Positions 22,698-33,678 of a stretch of DNA of 64,000 bases are shown one piece after another. The notes under the pieces are model-generated. The model saw only the letters and a program-made list of their open reading frames with translations, had not been told where the DNA came from and did no database searches. A program made the translations under genes and the position numbers. The stretch is from the NCBI GenBank assembly GCA_027422505.1, contig JAPQWV010000415.1:1-64000 (forward strand), in the 5' to 3' direction. This stretch comes from Craterostigma plantagineum (taxonomy: Eukaryota; Streptophyta; Magnoliopsida; Lamiales; Linderniaceae). Positions within the stretch are counted from its first letter, which is position 1, and the number at the start of each line of letters is the position of its first letter.

Positions 22698-24959
22698 TTT
22701 GGGCACTACGTGAATCTATGTGCTTTCACATGCTCTATTCTATGCGATTTCTATACTAAAAATTGCCATACTTGCGTGAAATATTTCAATTTTTAAAATG
22801 AAAATATAGTGATACTAAAATAATTCAAAAATACCAAAATATTATACATATAAGTATAATATTAGGGGCATGATGATACCTTTAGGATGCTCGATCTACG
22901 TCACGAACAGATTTCACTGACATAAGACTGATTCATTGCTTAATATTGTCTGTCTAGTCGCACTCTTTTGTCAAAAGGTCACTAGTTTGCTTCACTAGAC
23001 ACAAAACCACTTTACATAAGTGAGGATTCTGGCCTTTTATGTTTCCTTTCTATGGATTAATTCTTGAGCGAGTCACACATCAATTTCTTGTCTTAACTAG
23101 TGATTCCTGACTTCATACTCGCCTTGCGCTAATTCCGTAGGAAAATAATTTTAGAGCACTTAGGAAATTCCTCACTTGGCCTTACATATAGAAAATATCA
23201 TTCTTGAAATTATTCCTCTAGTCATCCATTTTGAGCTTTCTCCGATATCCTTTTCTTCATTTGTATCCCGATCAAGGCTTCAATCGTAATGCATAAATTT
23301 CGGAGAGTTGCATAAACGAGAAAAGGAGGGGGAGAAAAATGCGACAAAAAAAAGAAGAAAATGATGACAAAAAATAGGTAGATAAACGCACACGGGGAAT
23401 GCTCAATGCACAACAAATAGTCCAAAAGTACATGCCTTTCAAATTATTGAAAGCTTCTATAAATCTTAAGAAGAGGGCATGGATCTTGCCGTGAACTTCT
23501 CCATCGATAATCTCGTACACTCGTCAGAACGGCTGAAAAGAGGAGCACCCCGAAGTGAACTTCTCCAACGATAATCCGGTCTTATATCGAGACAACGAGA
23601 AGAGTAGCACGATCTTGGGTTCGAATTCCACAACTGCGAACTTCTTCAAATCGATAATCTCTAAAACCTCATTAGCGATTAAGAGAAAAGGAGCGCGGTG
23701 TCGGCCCAAGAACAAAAGAGAAGAACTTCGCCTTAGATAATCTCTCAGCCTCGTAGAGAAGCGGAGCTTCAGCCTGAGCAAGTGTAGAATAATATGAAAA
23801 TGTTTAAGGATGGATAAGATAAAAATGCTGGTGTAGAGGACGACGAAGAAAATGAAGAAGATCTTTAGTCCACGATTCCTAAATATAATCCTTCCCTTCT
23901 AAGTCAAGAGCCAAATTAAAACCCTTTACAGTCTCTATGATTCCAAATCGACGGTCTTGCGCATAGGTGAAAGATTAGAAACGCCTCGATCGTAGGTAAA
24001 TTGACTTAATACTGCTTGTGTTGACTTTAGTGATATAAATATAAAAATTCCAAGTAAAAATATTCGAGTGCTAGAGTGAACCTAGTGAGAGTTGTCGAAA
24101 TGGATCATACTATGACCTTAGGACTCTTTAGTTTGACGACATGACTTGACGGCATATGATCCTTTCAAGTGCCGTGTGAAATGTTTAGGCGTAACAATGA
24201 TCGTAGCAAAATAATCTGACCCCATACTATTGATAATATTAATATGCTTACGGAAAAACTTTATTAAAAAAATTATACATATAAAAGATATCTCGCACAT
24301 TCTGATATGCAAGTTTAATTTGCATTTGCGCTGAAATGATTAAACGCGATTTTACTTGTTTATGCTCATACCCTCGCGTAACATTTTGAATACATGATTT
24401 GGGGACCATGTATCCAAGTGAAATTGTTTAAATTGCGCGTTACTCATTTAGTGTCTGCCAATTGATTCTATGTGTTTTCATGCTAAATCGTTTTTGGTGC
24501 ATCATTTGAGGGGGAGCATATACAATAATATTGCTAAACTCCAAACTTGCTTGATGTTCTTTCTCTAAGTTTTGCAGAAGCAAAGAGAAGGACTTCACAA
24601 ATTATTCCGGACTTGGAGTATGGCATTATATAAAATTTTGAATGGTTAAATCATTTGATCTCTAACGTGTTTTATGATTTGGATTTAACAATTTATTTTA
24701 GAGAGGTACCGAGCCTAATTGGTAAAATTGCTTCCAAAATTAACTCAAATATTCTCGACAATTTACTCTAAGTGTTACAGGTTTTCGATGATCAAGCCTT
24801 GGAACAAGTTGTCACCGCCCAAAAATTACCGGGAGTTAATTACATTGGATATTATATTTAGGGGGAGCAATTATGTGGTTTACTCTTAAATTTAGGATCA
24901 ATCTGAAATACATAGAAAAACTTACCATCGAGAAATTCGGGCGAATTTTGCAATTTTCA
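22698..24959 (+). other. Non-coding 3' region of family-B copia with polypurine tracts
   Basis: No coding sequence. Purine tracts of the sirevirus type occur at 23321-23340 (AAAAGGAGGGGGAG), 24510-24516 and 24861-24867 (GGGGGAG). A four-unit repeat lies at 23490-23780. The rest is AT-rich. Confidence 0.6.
23490..23780 (+). repeat. Four imperfect units beginning GAACTTCTCCATCGATAATC
   Basis: Units start near 23493, 23558, 23638 and 23721, each with GAACTTC..C and GATAATC followed by variable sequence containing AAGAG and GGAGC. Spacing is about 65-85 bp. Function unknown. Confidence 0.7.
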
Positions 24960-26616
24960 TTCGCAGTTTCTCGAGCAAAAATTGATTTTGAAACGAAGTT
25001 GTAATTTTCGCCTTCATATTGCGAGCGAAAATTAAACAGGAACCAAATGATTTTCGACCGGAATCGTCGAGCGAAAATTAAATAGTAACCAAAGAAAATT
25101 TCTCGATCGTAAGTTTCTCGATCGTCAATGTAATGGGCTTAAATTCACTAAGTCTCGAAAAATGTCTAATAAGCACAATTAAACGAAATCATTGCTTGCA
25201 GTCGAAAATCCCTAAATAAACGCTAAAATCCTCGATCGCAAAATTCAACAGTCGAATTTTCGTGCGAAAAACTTTTTCTCTCAAAAGACGAACGTCAAAA
25301 TCCTTCAAATCTTTTGATTTTTCCTCTGATTTTCGTGTTTATAAGGTAGATTTGACTTTGTTTAGGGAATATCGTGTATTTAAACTCATTTGCATTTGTG
25401 TTGTGATATATTTTGCATGATCCTGTGTTCATTTCTCGTCTGTTGATATTCTGAGAACTCGAATGCTTGTTTGTAGTGTTTAAAGACCACTTTGTTAGCA
25501 TAATCTAGGTTAAATACTGCATATTTTGATAGTTTCGGAGTTTCTTGATCGTTTCAAGGTAGATCATTTTGATTCTCTACGTTATTTGAGTTCGATTGAA
25601 AGTAAGACTAAATCTGGGATATCACAGTTTGAAGGCGTCGAAGAACTTTTTCGCTCGCAAACAGTGTCAATTGAATTTCAATTGCGATTCTGTTTGAATT
25701 GACAAAGTTTTTCGATCGCAAAATTTGTGACTTAGTCGTTAAGAAAGATAACGTAGATTGATAAATAATTACAATCGAGAAATTGAAAAGGATTTTATGC
25801 GAGCAAAAAGGTTAATGAACGAAATAGATATAATAGGTGCAAAATAAATTTCGAGCGCAAAACTTACAGTCACAAATAGTAATTTTGATTTCAATTTCTT
25901 TCTTGGTCGAGAATTTTAGCGGCGATAAAATTAATTTTTCGACGATAAAATTTCTCCATCACAAACCTACACAGTGATGATTTTTATCGATCGAAAATTT
26001 TCTCGGCGAGTCACCAAGTTTCTCGCTGTCAGTTTTCTCGATCGTAAAATTCCATAGTGCAAAACTATTTTAAAATCAAAATACCTTTTCGCTCGAAAAC
26101 TTTCACCACAGGCGGAAAACTTCTCGATCGTAAATTTACTCAGAAATCTCATTTCTCAATCGTAAATTTACACGGAAATTTTTCTCGCTCGACTACAGTA
26201 TCGTACCTTAAGTTCTAAAACTTAGAAAATTTTCTAAGTCCTTTTCACTGTAGCTTTCAATAGCTAATAAAATTTTTCTCGATCGCAAATTAAAACGGAG
26301 AATTGCATTTATAATTTGCACTAAGGCAATTCAATTGAGAACTTCAATTCTCGCGCGATAAAAATCACGGAATGAACAGTGTTTAAAACACTTAGAAAAA
26401 TTTCGACTGAACCTCTAAGAGATTAAATACTTATGTCGAAATAAAATTACTATTCAAAATTCACTTTGTATGATCCTTGTGTAAATTTCATATTATCGAT
26501 TACGCATATTTTCAAACATGTTATGACTTGATACATCATTAGGTTTGATATTTATTGAATTTCAACTCAAATTAAAATCTTGAACTGATGATTTACATTT
26601 CTTATGTGTATTTCAG
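24960..26616 (+). other. Pre-env region packed with TTTCTCGATCGNAAA motifs
   Basis: Repeated near-palindromes of the form TTTCTCGATCG(T/C)AAA or TTTTCGCTCGAAAA occur throughout (for example near 25110, 26035, 26120 and 26280), as in the element's 5' leader. There is no open coding sequence. It ends at the ATG of the third ORF. Confidence 0.65.
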
Positions 26617-28213
26617 ATGGATCACTATCCCGCCTACAACCACATATATGACAAGAATCTATATCTCAAGGTGCAGGACACCAACTTTCAACTCGACCTG
26701 ACTACCTTCAGGTGTCCGGACGAGATAATCATGTCCATTTTGCAAGGCCATCCTCCGTGGAATGCACTCACGGTGACGGCCTCAGTGCCGATGGTTTACC
26801 TCCAACAATTCTGGGGGATGATGAAGAGCCACGTCGTTGAAGAGGCATACAGCTATACAACGGTGATAGGGACGAGGCACATTAATCTGAACAAGAATGA
26901 CTTCGGTCTTATCCTCGACCTCCCCTACAACCCAAACTACGACCCCCTTCCTACCGACGAGGATCTCGTGCATGACTTCCTTCAGATGGGATACCGTCCA
27001 CCGCTGACCAAACTGGCTCAAGTCCAGAGCAACGAAATCCCACACCCTTGGAAGACTTTGTTTGGAATCATCAACAAATGTCTGTCGCCAAAGCACGCCG
27101 GCTTCGACAAAGGCAAGACAACATTCTGAGGATTTTCCATGGAATCGCCATCTCGCGGAATTACGATTTTGCTCAACTGATCTGGAATGATCTAGCCGTG
27201 CAGATCAGGCAGAAGGAAAACAAATGCTCAAAAAATGTGGCGTACGCCCAGTGGTTCGCCGTCATCATCCGAAAATTCATGGAGTTGCACGAGCAGAACA
27301 TCCCTCATCTACCTCCTGGAGGGAATTACCAACCGCCACGGCTGAAATTCTCTCACAACCCGAAACTAACGGACTTGGACCAACCGTCGATGGCCATACC
27401 ATTCGAGTTGTTGAGGCTCGCCGACCCCACGGGAGCCGAATACCAACGGTTCTTCCGGAAGAATCCTCTGACGGAACAGATGATCAGAGGGCCCCGACAG
27501 ATTTCGGGGTTAGCCCTCACCAACAACAAAGCCCCGAGGACACGATGATTGATGTAGTGGCCCACGAGTTAGAGCAGGAGCTTCCAACTCAGGACGAACA
27601 AATACCTGAGGTTGATGCCATGTTGATCGATGCTGTGGCAGCAGAGTTGGAACAAGAGGCTTCTGCAGAAACACTCCAGGTGGAAGTGCCCGTCCATGTT
27701 GGCATGCTCGAAGAGACTATTGAGGAGGCTCTTCAACAAGTAGCACAGCCCAGGGCAGAAATAGGGTAAAGCTCACTTCCACAGATGACGGAACAGGCTC
27801 GTGAGGAAGTTGAACGCGTACTTTCTCCTCACACAGCCACCTCATCAGACACAGAGTCCGATGAGGAGATCGGATTGATAGGACGAACTCCCAGACGACT
27901 CAGCATACAACTCGAGTCCCTATTCACCACCGTCACCACCACATCAGACACCACACCGATCACCTCTTCAAGTGCTGCGGCTACTTCTTCGCTCAATCTC
28001 GAGCCGCACCACAGCCTACCGGTGTCTGGTTCGTAGGTTCACGTCGAGCCTACCGTAACACCCATAGAGGAGAATCTCCCAGATTCGACTCAAGGATTAG
28101 GTGGAAGTCTCGAACAGTCACAACCTCAAATGACTCCGAGCCAACCTGAGGAGCGGGTGTTAGCCCTATGGTTGTCAACAGGCGACATCAGTCGACCTGG
28201 TCCATATACGACG
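26617..28213 (+). pseudogene. Env-like third ORF of family-B copia, frameshifted and 3'-truncated
   Basis: ATG 26617 starts MDHYPAYNHIYDKNLYLKVQ. Residues about 30-100 (ALTVTASVPMVYLQQFWGMM, then LNKNDFGLILDLP) resemble the N-terminal domain common in asterid sirevirus-type proteins. It shifts near 27117 into an alpha-helical segment (DILRIFHG-like, then NDLAVQIRQKENKCSKN), then again between 27400 and 27550 into an acidic coiled-coil and Ser/Thr-rich region, with a TAA at 27767-27769. A relative of the missing C-terminus (MDDPFHARRASRKRLKD) is on the - strand near 53798. The ORF is cut at 28213 by the deletion junction. Confidence 0.7.
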
Positions 28214-28242
28214 TTGGGTTCCACCGTATTAAATCTCTAACA
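28214..28242 (+). repeat. 29-bp remnant of the short-element LTR end
   Basis: TTGGGTTCCACCGTATTAAATCTCTAACA is split across this interval and matches the last 29 bp of the LTR at 7527-7922 exactly. It marks the original right edge of the short-element array and the right edge of the retrotransposon block. Confidence 0.9.
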
Positions 28243-28405
28243 ACATGCAATTAATTTCTGAGTGGTTGTTTTGCTTTCGGCTAAAAGTAAGTAGCAACGT
28301 ATGCTGTTATGTGTAAAGTATAGGCATTGCGTGTGAGGAACAAATATACAACATACATACTAAAAACTATTTCAAGTGAATAGTCGATGAGCAGTCAAGT
28401 TGAGT
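28243..28405 (-). other. Probable 3' untranslated region of ORANGE-LIKE
   Basis: 163 bp between the host stop codon and the retrotransposon block. Sequence is AT-rich with no other coding signal. The transcript end cannot be placed; it may run into the LTR remnant. Confidence 0.5.
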
Positions 28406-30181
28406 TCAGTCGAATGGGTCAATCCTTGGGTCGTGCTCGCTTGCCATAGCCATTCCTGTGCAAAGACATGTTGGGCACATTACCTGCCAACAACAACCAA
28501 TTACAAACAAAACAATTATTACCATCGATTGCCAACAACTATTTCAAGGGAACATTGATTCTTCTGTGGACAAACTCAACTTAAAAAGGGAGGTAATGTC
28601 TGACTTTTCATACCTTTCCAGCACCTGAACAGTTTGGGCATCTTTCTGTTTTAGGTGGTGAAAGGGGCTTATCATCATCCCTGCTATTTAACGTCGAAAC
28701 TGGTTCAATAAGGACGACGGACCCAGTGCTTGAACATCGAGCACAAGCGAGATATCCTGTTTATTTATTTCGCTTTATAAAGCACGTATTATGTATAAAA
28801 GATGGAAATATGGGAGAGTAATAACGATAATAATGAATTACCTGTACCAAGACAGTACTTGCATCTCTTATGCTCTTGCTGCTTGACGTTGTTTATCTCC
28901 ACCACCATCAAGGCAGATATAACCCCCACTGCTCCGCCCGAGAATGATGCCACTATTGGATCAACTTCACTGCAATCCAATGCAATTGCTCATGGTGAGA
29001 GAGTTCAGTCACAGCTAAAAGGTATTAACTGTAATTCACAGCAACAGCAACAACGCATGAAAACACTAGCCGTATTGGAAGATGTTTGAGACCAAAATGG
29101 GACAGATTCAACATACCTCAATTGCATTGGAAGATGCATACTGCGGATGAAATCAGCATATGATGTCCCTCCTATCCCAAGTTTTAGCTCCAGCTGAAGT
29201 ATAAGAAAGATATATATATATATATATATATATTTATCCCACAGTATAAAGAGCACACAACACAAACCTCCTTGAGAGAAAGATTAAAAGACCAGCTAAA
29301 TTATAGACAAACTTACAGTGGGAGCAAGAAGTCCGCCAAAAAGTATGATTCCCGAGATAAGCGAAAAGCAGGTGGCATAGTACTGTCTAAGGTTTTTAGC
29401 AGTCTGCATCAAAGTTGAAATTAATAAGTCAGCTCAAGCAAAAGCATAGGTTGGTGGTAGGAACATAAAGGGGAAGAGATTCACCAAAGGAGGCAAAAAT
29501 GGAATGAATGAAGGGAAACTTGGGAGCTCATTTTCTTGCTCCTCATTTACAATCCCAAGATCAGCGTTTTTAATTCTCTGCTGTATTCTAAGCCTGCGGA
29601 CCTACAAATTTTCCATTACAACAGTTCAGTGCTAAGCTATGAGTCCATTCCATCAGTGATTGAAGAAAAGCAGCTTGAGTTTATTATTAAAACAATACCT
29701 CCTCCATATGCAAGAATATCTTATTCTTTCTACTCCGTATATTATCCTGAATTTCCTGCAACTCCATTTTAGCAAAGTCCTGAACCGTCTCAGGTCCTTC
29801 TATTATACAAAAACTGCATAAATCACAGTTGGCGATTAAAGAGAGCAGTTTTACCAAACGCAAGTACGTAGACGCCCAGCAATCTCTACTACCCAAGTTA
29901 AAAAAAAAAAAAAAAAAACTTAACAAAGAAAGACTAATAATGAAATAGCACGAAACCAAGCTAAATTACCCGGGAGGGTTTTGATCCGCCGACGAACTGG
30001 AGTCAACGTTGAACGAAAACGACGACGCGTCGCCATCGGACGAAGACGATCGACATCTGAGATTTGATTTAAGCTTCCGATGCAGATGGTAGTGTCTCGA
30101 ATTGGAAGACTGGAGAGGAGCAATCGCTGGGTGAGATAGTGTTAGAATTCGACCTGAGCAGAGCATCTTTTCTCTGTTCAA
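28406..30181 (-). CDS. ORLIKE: ORANGE-LIKE protein, plastid DnaJ-type zinc-finger protein (8 exons, 318 aa)
   Basis: Exons on the - strand: 30181-29970, 29813-29699, 29601-29485, 29403-29317, 29193-29117, 28969-28842, 28756-28614, 28483-28406. All introns are GT-AG and the sum is 957 nt in frame. The protein has a Ser/Arg-rich plastid transit-like N-terminus, the family block FCIIEGPETVQDFAKMELQE, two membrane segments (SLISGIILFGGLLAP and SGGAVGVISALMVV) and four CxxCxxxG units (CKYCLGTG, CARCSSTG, CPNCSGAG, CPTCLCTG) without a J domain. It ends SEHDPRIDPFD. The FPSFIPFLPPL and CARCSSTGS blocks point to OR-LIKE rather than OR. The ORANGE family stabilises phytoene synthase in plastids and promotes carotenoid accumulation. 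An in-frame ATG at 30166 (MLCSGRILTL) is an alternative start. No lesion is seen. Confidence 0.95.
29207..29234. repeat. (TA)n microsatellite in an ORANGE-LIKE intron
   Basis: About twelve TA units in intron 4, just upstream (in transcript sense) of the exon 5 acceptor. Confidence 0.9.
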
Positions 30182-30243
30182 AGTGAGGGTTCTTTCTGTT
30201 TTCTTTTATTGTCCGTCAGTGGTGTGGTGTGGTGGAGTTTGTC
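30182..30243 (-). promoter_or_regulatory. Residual 5' leader of ORANGE-LIKE up to the MULE
   Basis: 62 bp remain between the start codon and the MULE, including the 9-bp TSD at 30235-30243. The former promoter should be at 44742 onward. Confidence 0.7.
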
Positions 30244-30298
30244 GGATTTTTTTAAGTAAATAGCCCTTGAGCTGGTCATCTTTTAAAAAATAGCACCC
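30244..30298 (+). repeat. Left terminal inverted repeat of the MULE
   Basis: Matches the reverse complement of 44678-44732 with mismatches and small gaps. The best-conserved part is the inner AAAAAATAGCAC. Homology with the right end continues discontinuously inward through the promoter and first exon of the Ulp1 gene. Confidence 0.8.
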
Positions 30299-30479
30299 AA
30301 AATCGGACTTTACCTTTGTACCCTTACTAACTCTGCTCTAAAGACTATTTTACCCTTATTTAATGTCAATCAACAACCTCAACAACACTTAACGATAAAA
30401 TTAATTAAAGGGTTTACATGTTACACTGTAGCGAATATGAAACATCAGACCCGTTATAGAAGAGTGGGGTAAAAGTAAA

Positions 30480-30662
30480 AAAAAGCAACCACCCACCACT
30501 TTCACTTCCAGTAAAAAAAGCAACCACCCACCACTTTCACTTCCAGTAAAAAAAGCAAGCGTGTCTCCCGCCCCTGCACTGCAAATCGTCTCCACTTTCA
30601 CTTCCAGTAAAAGAACAAGCGTGTGCTCTCCCGCCCCTGCACTGCAAATCGTCGTCTTCTCT
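30480..30662 (+). repeat. Short tandem repeats upstream of the Ulp1 gene
   Basis: CCACCCACCACTTTCACTTCC is repeated with a period of about 36 bp, followed by two copies of a unit containing CCCGCCCCTGCACTGCAAAT. Likely part of the promoter or 5' leader of gene A. Confidence 0.8.
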
Positions 30663-30682
30663 GCAAATCGACTCATTCGACA

Positions 30683-33678
30683 ATGGCATTCAACGCGAAC
30701 GTGGAGGTATGTGTTCTACTCTTCGTCTTCTTCAATTTAACGCGAGAGGGGATCTGGGAACGACCCATCGAACCCTAATTTGGTGCGGACCCGTGCTTGC
30801 AAGCGTAGGACAGAGCTTTGGTAGCATAGGACCTGTGCTTGCAAGCATAGGACCCGTGCTTGCAAGCATAGGACCCGTGCTTGCAAGCATAGGACATGGG
30901 TCACGCGCGCGCAAGTTCGGGGGACCCGCGCGTTATAAGCAGGGGACCCGCGCGCTATGCTCAGGGGACCCGCGCTTATACGCAGGGGACCCGCTCTTAT
31001 ACGCACGGTTCCCCTGCTTAAACGCTCGGGTCCTCTTACCTTAACGGGCGGGTCCTGTGCCACTGCGCGTGCGCAAGCGGGGGACCCGCGCGTTATAAGA
31101 AGGGGACCCGCGCGCTATGCCCAGGAGACCCGCGCTTATACGCAGGGGACCCGCGCTTATACGCACGGTTCCCCTGCTTAAACGCACGGGTCCTCTTATC
31201 TTAACGGGCGGGTCCTGTGCCACTGCGCGTGCGCAAGTTCGGGGGACCCGCGCGTTTTATGCAGGGGACCCGCGCGCTATGACCAGGGGACCCGCGCTTA
31301 TACGCGGGGGACCCTTGCTGGGACCGCGCCGATGCGCAGGGGTCTCATGCGCGTCCGTGCTTGAATCTCAGCATATGCGATGCGGTCCCCTGCGCATCTA
31401 TGCATAAGGGTTTTCTGTTTTAATTATTTCATACCACGTAATTTAGCTAAAATGTGTTTTACGCATAAATTAGGTTGTGATGCAGAAGCAGTTCGACACA
31501 GTGGACGAAGTTCCCCGTTTGAGTGTAAAAATGAGCTCGTTATACGCGGATGCCAGCGAGCTGATAAGACAGTGTCTGAACCACCACGAGTGGGAGATTT
31601 TTAGGAACGAGAGTCCGTTCGGCCGCCTTGTTATGGCTGAGCCTGATTTTAACCTCTCGGGACAGTTGGTGTGGTACCTCATGCAGAACCAGACGATGCT
31701 GCACAACCGGGAAGAGCTGTGGATGATTTTTGGCGGAAAACCACTCCGATTTTCAAAGTCGGATTATTGCCTAATCACCGGGCTGAAGTTCGCAGCCGAG
31801 CTACCGCCGGTAAACGACGGCTCACAATTCACCGCAAGACATTTTGGCAACAGCTCAAAAGTCCGCATGTCGCACGTCAAGCGTGTGTTGGAGCGGTTGT
31901 CTGGCGACGAGGACAATGTGGACTTCGAGAAGCTGAAGTTGGCGGACGTGTACTTCGCCACCGCCGTGTTGATGCCTCGACCGTCGAAGAAGGACACCGT
32001 CGTCAGTACGACGGTCCTTAGTCTCGTCGATGATCGATTTGCATTCTCCCAGTACCCTTGGGGCACCGTGGCTTTCCGTGAGGTGATACGAAGTGTTAAG
32101 GTAAATCTACGGGAGAGGCCACGGGACTGGCTGATCAGTGGGTTCGTACAACCACTTCAGGTGAATTATAACTAAGCTTCTTGCATACCATGTTTTGAGG
32201 GACGTTTGTAAGATTTTTTGCGTTATTTGTATTCAGATACTAGCATACGAGTGCATGCCGGGGGTTGCAGACCAGTTTGCGGTTCGCAAGGAAGAAGATT
32301 TCACGCCACGCATGCTCAGGTGGGCGACGAAGAATTGGGGTCGCAAAGCATGCCCGACTCTTAGGACGGTCGCAGATGCCGTCAACCGCGATTTTGTACG
32401 AGGGTTGTTAGTGCCGTCAGCGGAAGAGTTGGAGGCGGCGTACTTTAGGGACAGCGTTTTCGACGTTGGGGCGGCACACGACATATTCGACCGTGTGACG
32501 GGCCTACTCACGCGGGGAGTGGAGGTTAGGTGTTCCCCTGTCCACCTCGATCGTGGCGACGACGATCATTTAGCGATCGTACCTGTTGAAGATTTTCCCA
32601 CACCTGTGGAGGTGGTTGAGGCGGGAGACGTTGGTGCTTCGTCGAGTGCCCGAGGAGTTCGAAGAAGAGGCAAAGCGCCTGTAGATGTTGTTGATCTAAG
32701 TGATGAGGATTCTGGCTCAGATAGAAATGAGAAGTGGAGCAAGAAGTACCTCGGGCGATGGGACTTCTCCGGGCGTGAGCTGATTCATGAGCACGATCGC
32801 GTGCTCATTGACATGTACCTTCAAGCGGCAAGATTTAGGTAAATGTTTACTTTCGATGTCAATCTCAGTTATCGTACCTAAACACGTAATAATTTTTCTT
32901 TTTATGCAGTGATACCGTTTGGTCGTCTGACATGTGCGACGTGGATGCCCAAGGCTTCTACATGCTGCTCTTCCATGATATGCTCAAGTCCAATTGTCTT
33001 GACGCATATCTAGATTGCTTGAGGCGAATCTATGCGGACAATGACAATTATCCTCGCGTCTTCGTCTTTCCAAGTTACGTGCAAGACGAGCACTTTAGGA
33101 AGGCGCATAAGTTGAATAGGAAGGCGAAAGTCGGGGTGGATGATATGGAGAGCTTCGTGAATGGATTGTCGAGAAGCAGTCGGAGCTGGTTGGAGCGTCT
33201 CACGGAGGATGAATTGCTACGATGCAAGTACATCATCTCTCCTGTTTGCGCACGGGCCCACTGGGCAGTGCTTATTTTTGACGCGTCAACGCAAACCTTC
33301 GTCCTTCACGATTCATTGGGCGCGCATGGTGTGCAGTTCGCCGGGAGAGTGTTCGTAAGTAGCTGAAATCCGTTTGTCTATCATTTTTATTTATTTAGTG
33401 ACATGTTCGGTATTTGCTATATTTTGCAGGCGGAGTTTCTTTCCGCATATTGGCGTTTCAAGTTCGGCATCGTGACGAAGCCGAAGTTGAATAATAAAAT
33501 GAATCGCCAGCAGAAGGCTGACAGCTTGGATTGCGGGGTTCATGCGGCGTTGACGGTGGAGACGATTATGGTTGACACGCCCGAGTTTGATGAATATCAA
33601 CGGCAGATTGATATTTCGGCGTATCGAGCCACTATGGCTGCACGGATATTGCGTGACCCGCATAGCTGTACCCTATAG
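30683..33678 (+). CDS. DUF1985-Ulp1 cysteine protease carried by the MULE (gene A, 5 exons, 668 aa)
   Basis: Exons 30683-30706, 31474-32160, 32237-32838, 32910-33354 and 33430-33678, all GT-AG, joined length 2007 nt in frame. Exon 1 encodes MAFNANVE. Exon 2 is the DUF1985 domain (LIRQCLN, FGRLVMAEPDFNL, KPLRFSKSDYCLITGLKF). Exon 3 is a linker with a charged tail. Exons 4-5 are a C48/Ulp1 peptidase: catalytic His at 33259-33261 (AHWAVLIFD), Asp at 33310-33312 (LHDS) and Cys at 33532-33534 (DSLDCGV), with an upstream Gln. Ulp1 proteases process or remove SUMO; why MULEs carry them is unknown. No lesion is visible and all catalytic residues are present. The exon 1 join rests on conservation with gene B. 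Confidence 0.85.
30784..31395 (+). repeat. GGGACCC-rich degenerate array in intron 1 of gene A
   Basis: Units of about 20-22 bp centred on GGGGACCCGCGCTTATACGC-type sequence, CpG-rich, organised in a higher-order period of about 160 bp (GCGCGTGCGCAAG recurs near 31064 and 31222). Together with its edges it makes up most of the 767-bp intron. Confidence 0.85.

Larger units (their letters stand above)
9647..28213 (+). mobile_element. Ty1/copia retrotransposon family B, nested host of two solo LTRs
   Basis: 5' LTR (9647-9997), initiator-Met-tRNA-like primer site, leader, gag with a zinc knuckle, protease, integrase, RT, RNase H and an env-like third ORF, all on the + strand. The integrase is split by a 5.5-kb nested insertion (14673-20213). 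The 3' LTR is missing: the env-like ORF runs directly into the last 29 bp of the short-element LTR, so a deletion removed it. Gag to RNase H carries many stops and frameshifts. Repeated polypurine tracts and the third ORF place it near the Sireviruses (inference). Other pieces of this family occur on the - strand at 47735-48370 and from 52335 to the window end. Confidence 0.88.

Noticed and set aside
30784..31395. CRISPR-like or rDNA-like array
   Set aside because: Units are degenerate, about 21 bp, without constant repeats and unique spacers. The setting is a plant transposon intron.
30709..31407. Several ORFs of 60-110 codons in the GGGACCC array
   Set aside because: Simple translations of the repeat (GPVLASI-type). 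The array lies within intron 1 of gene A.
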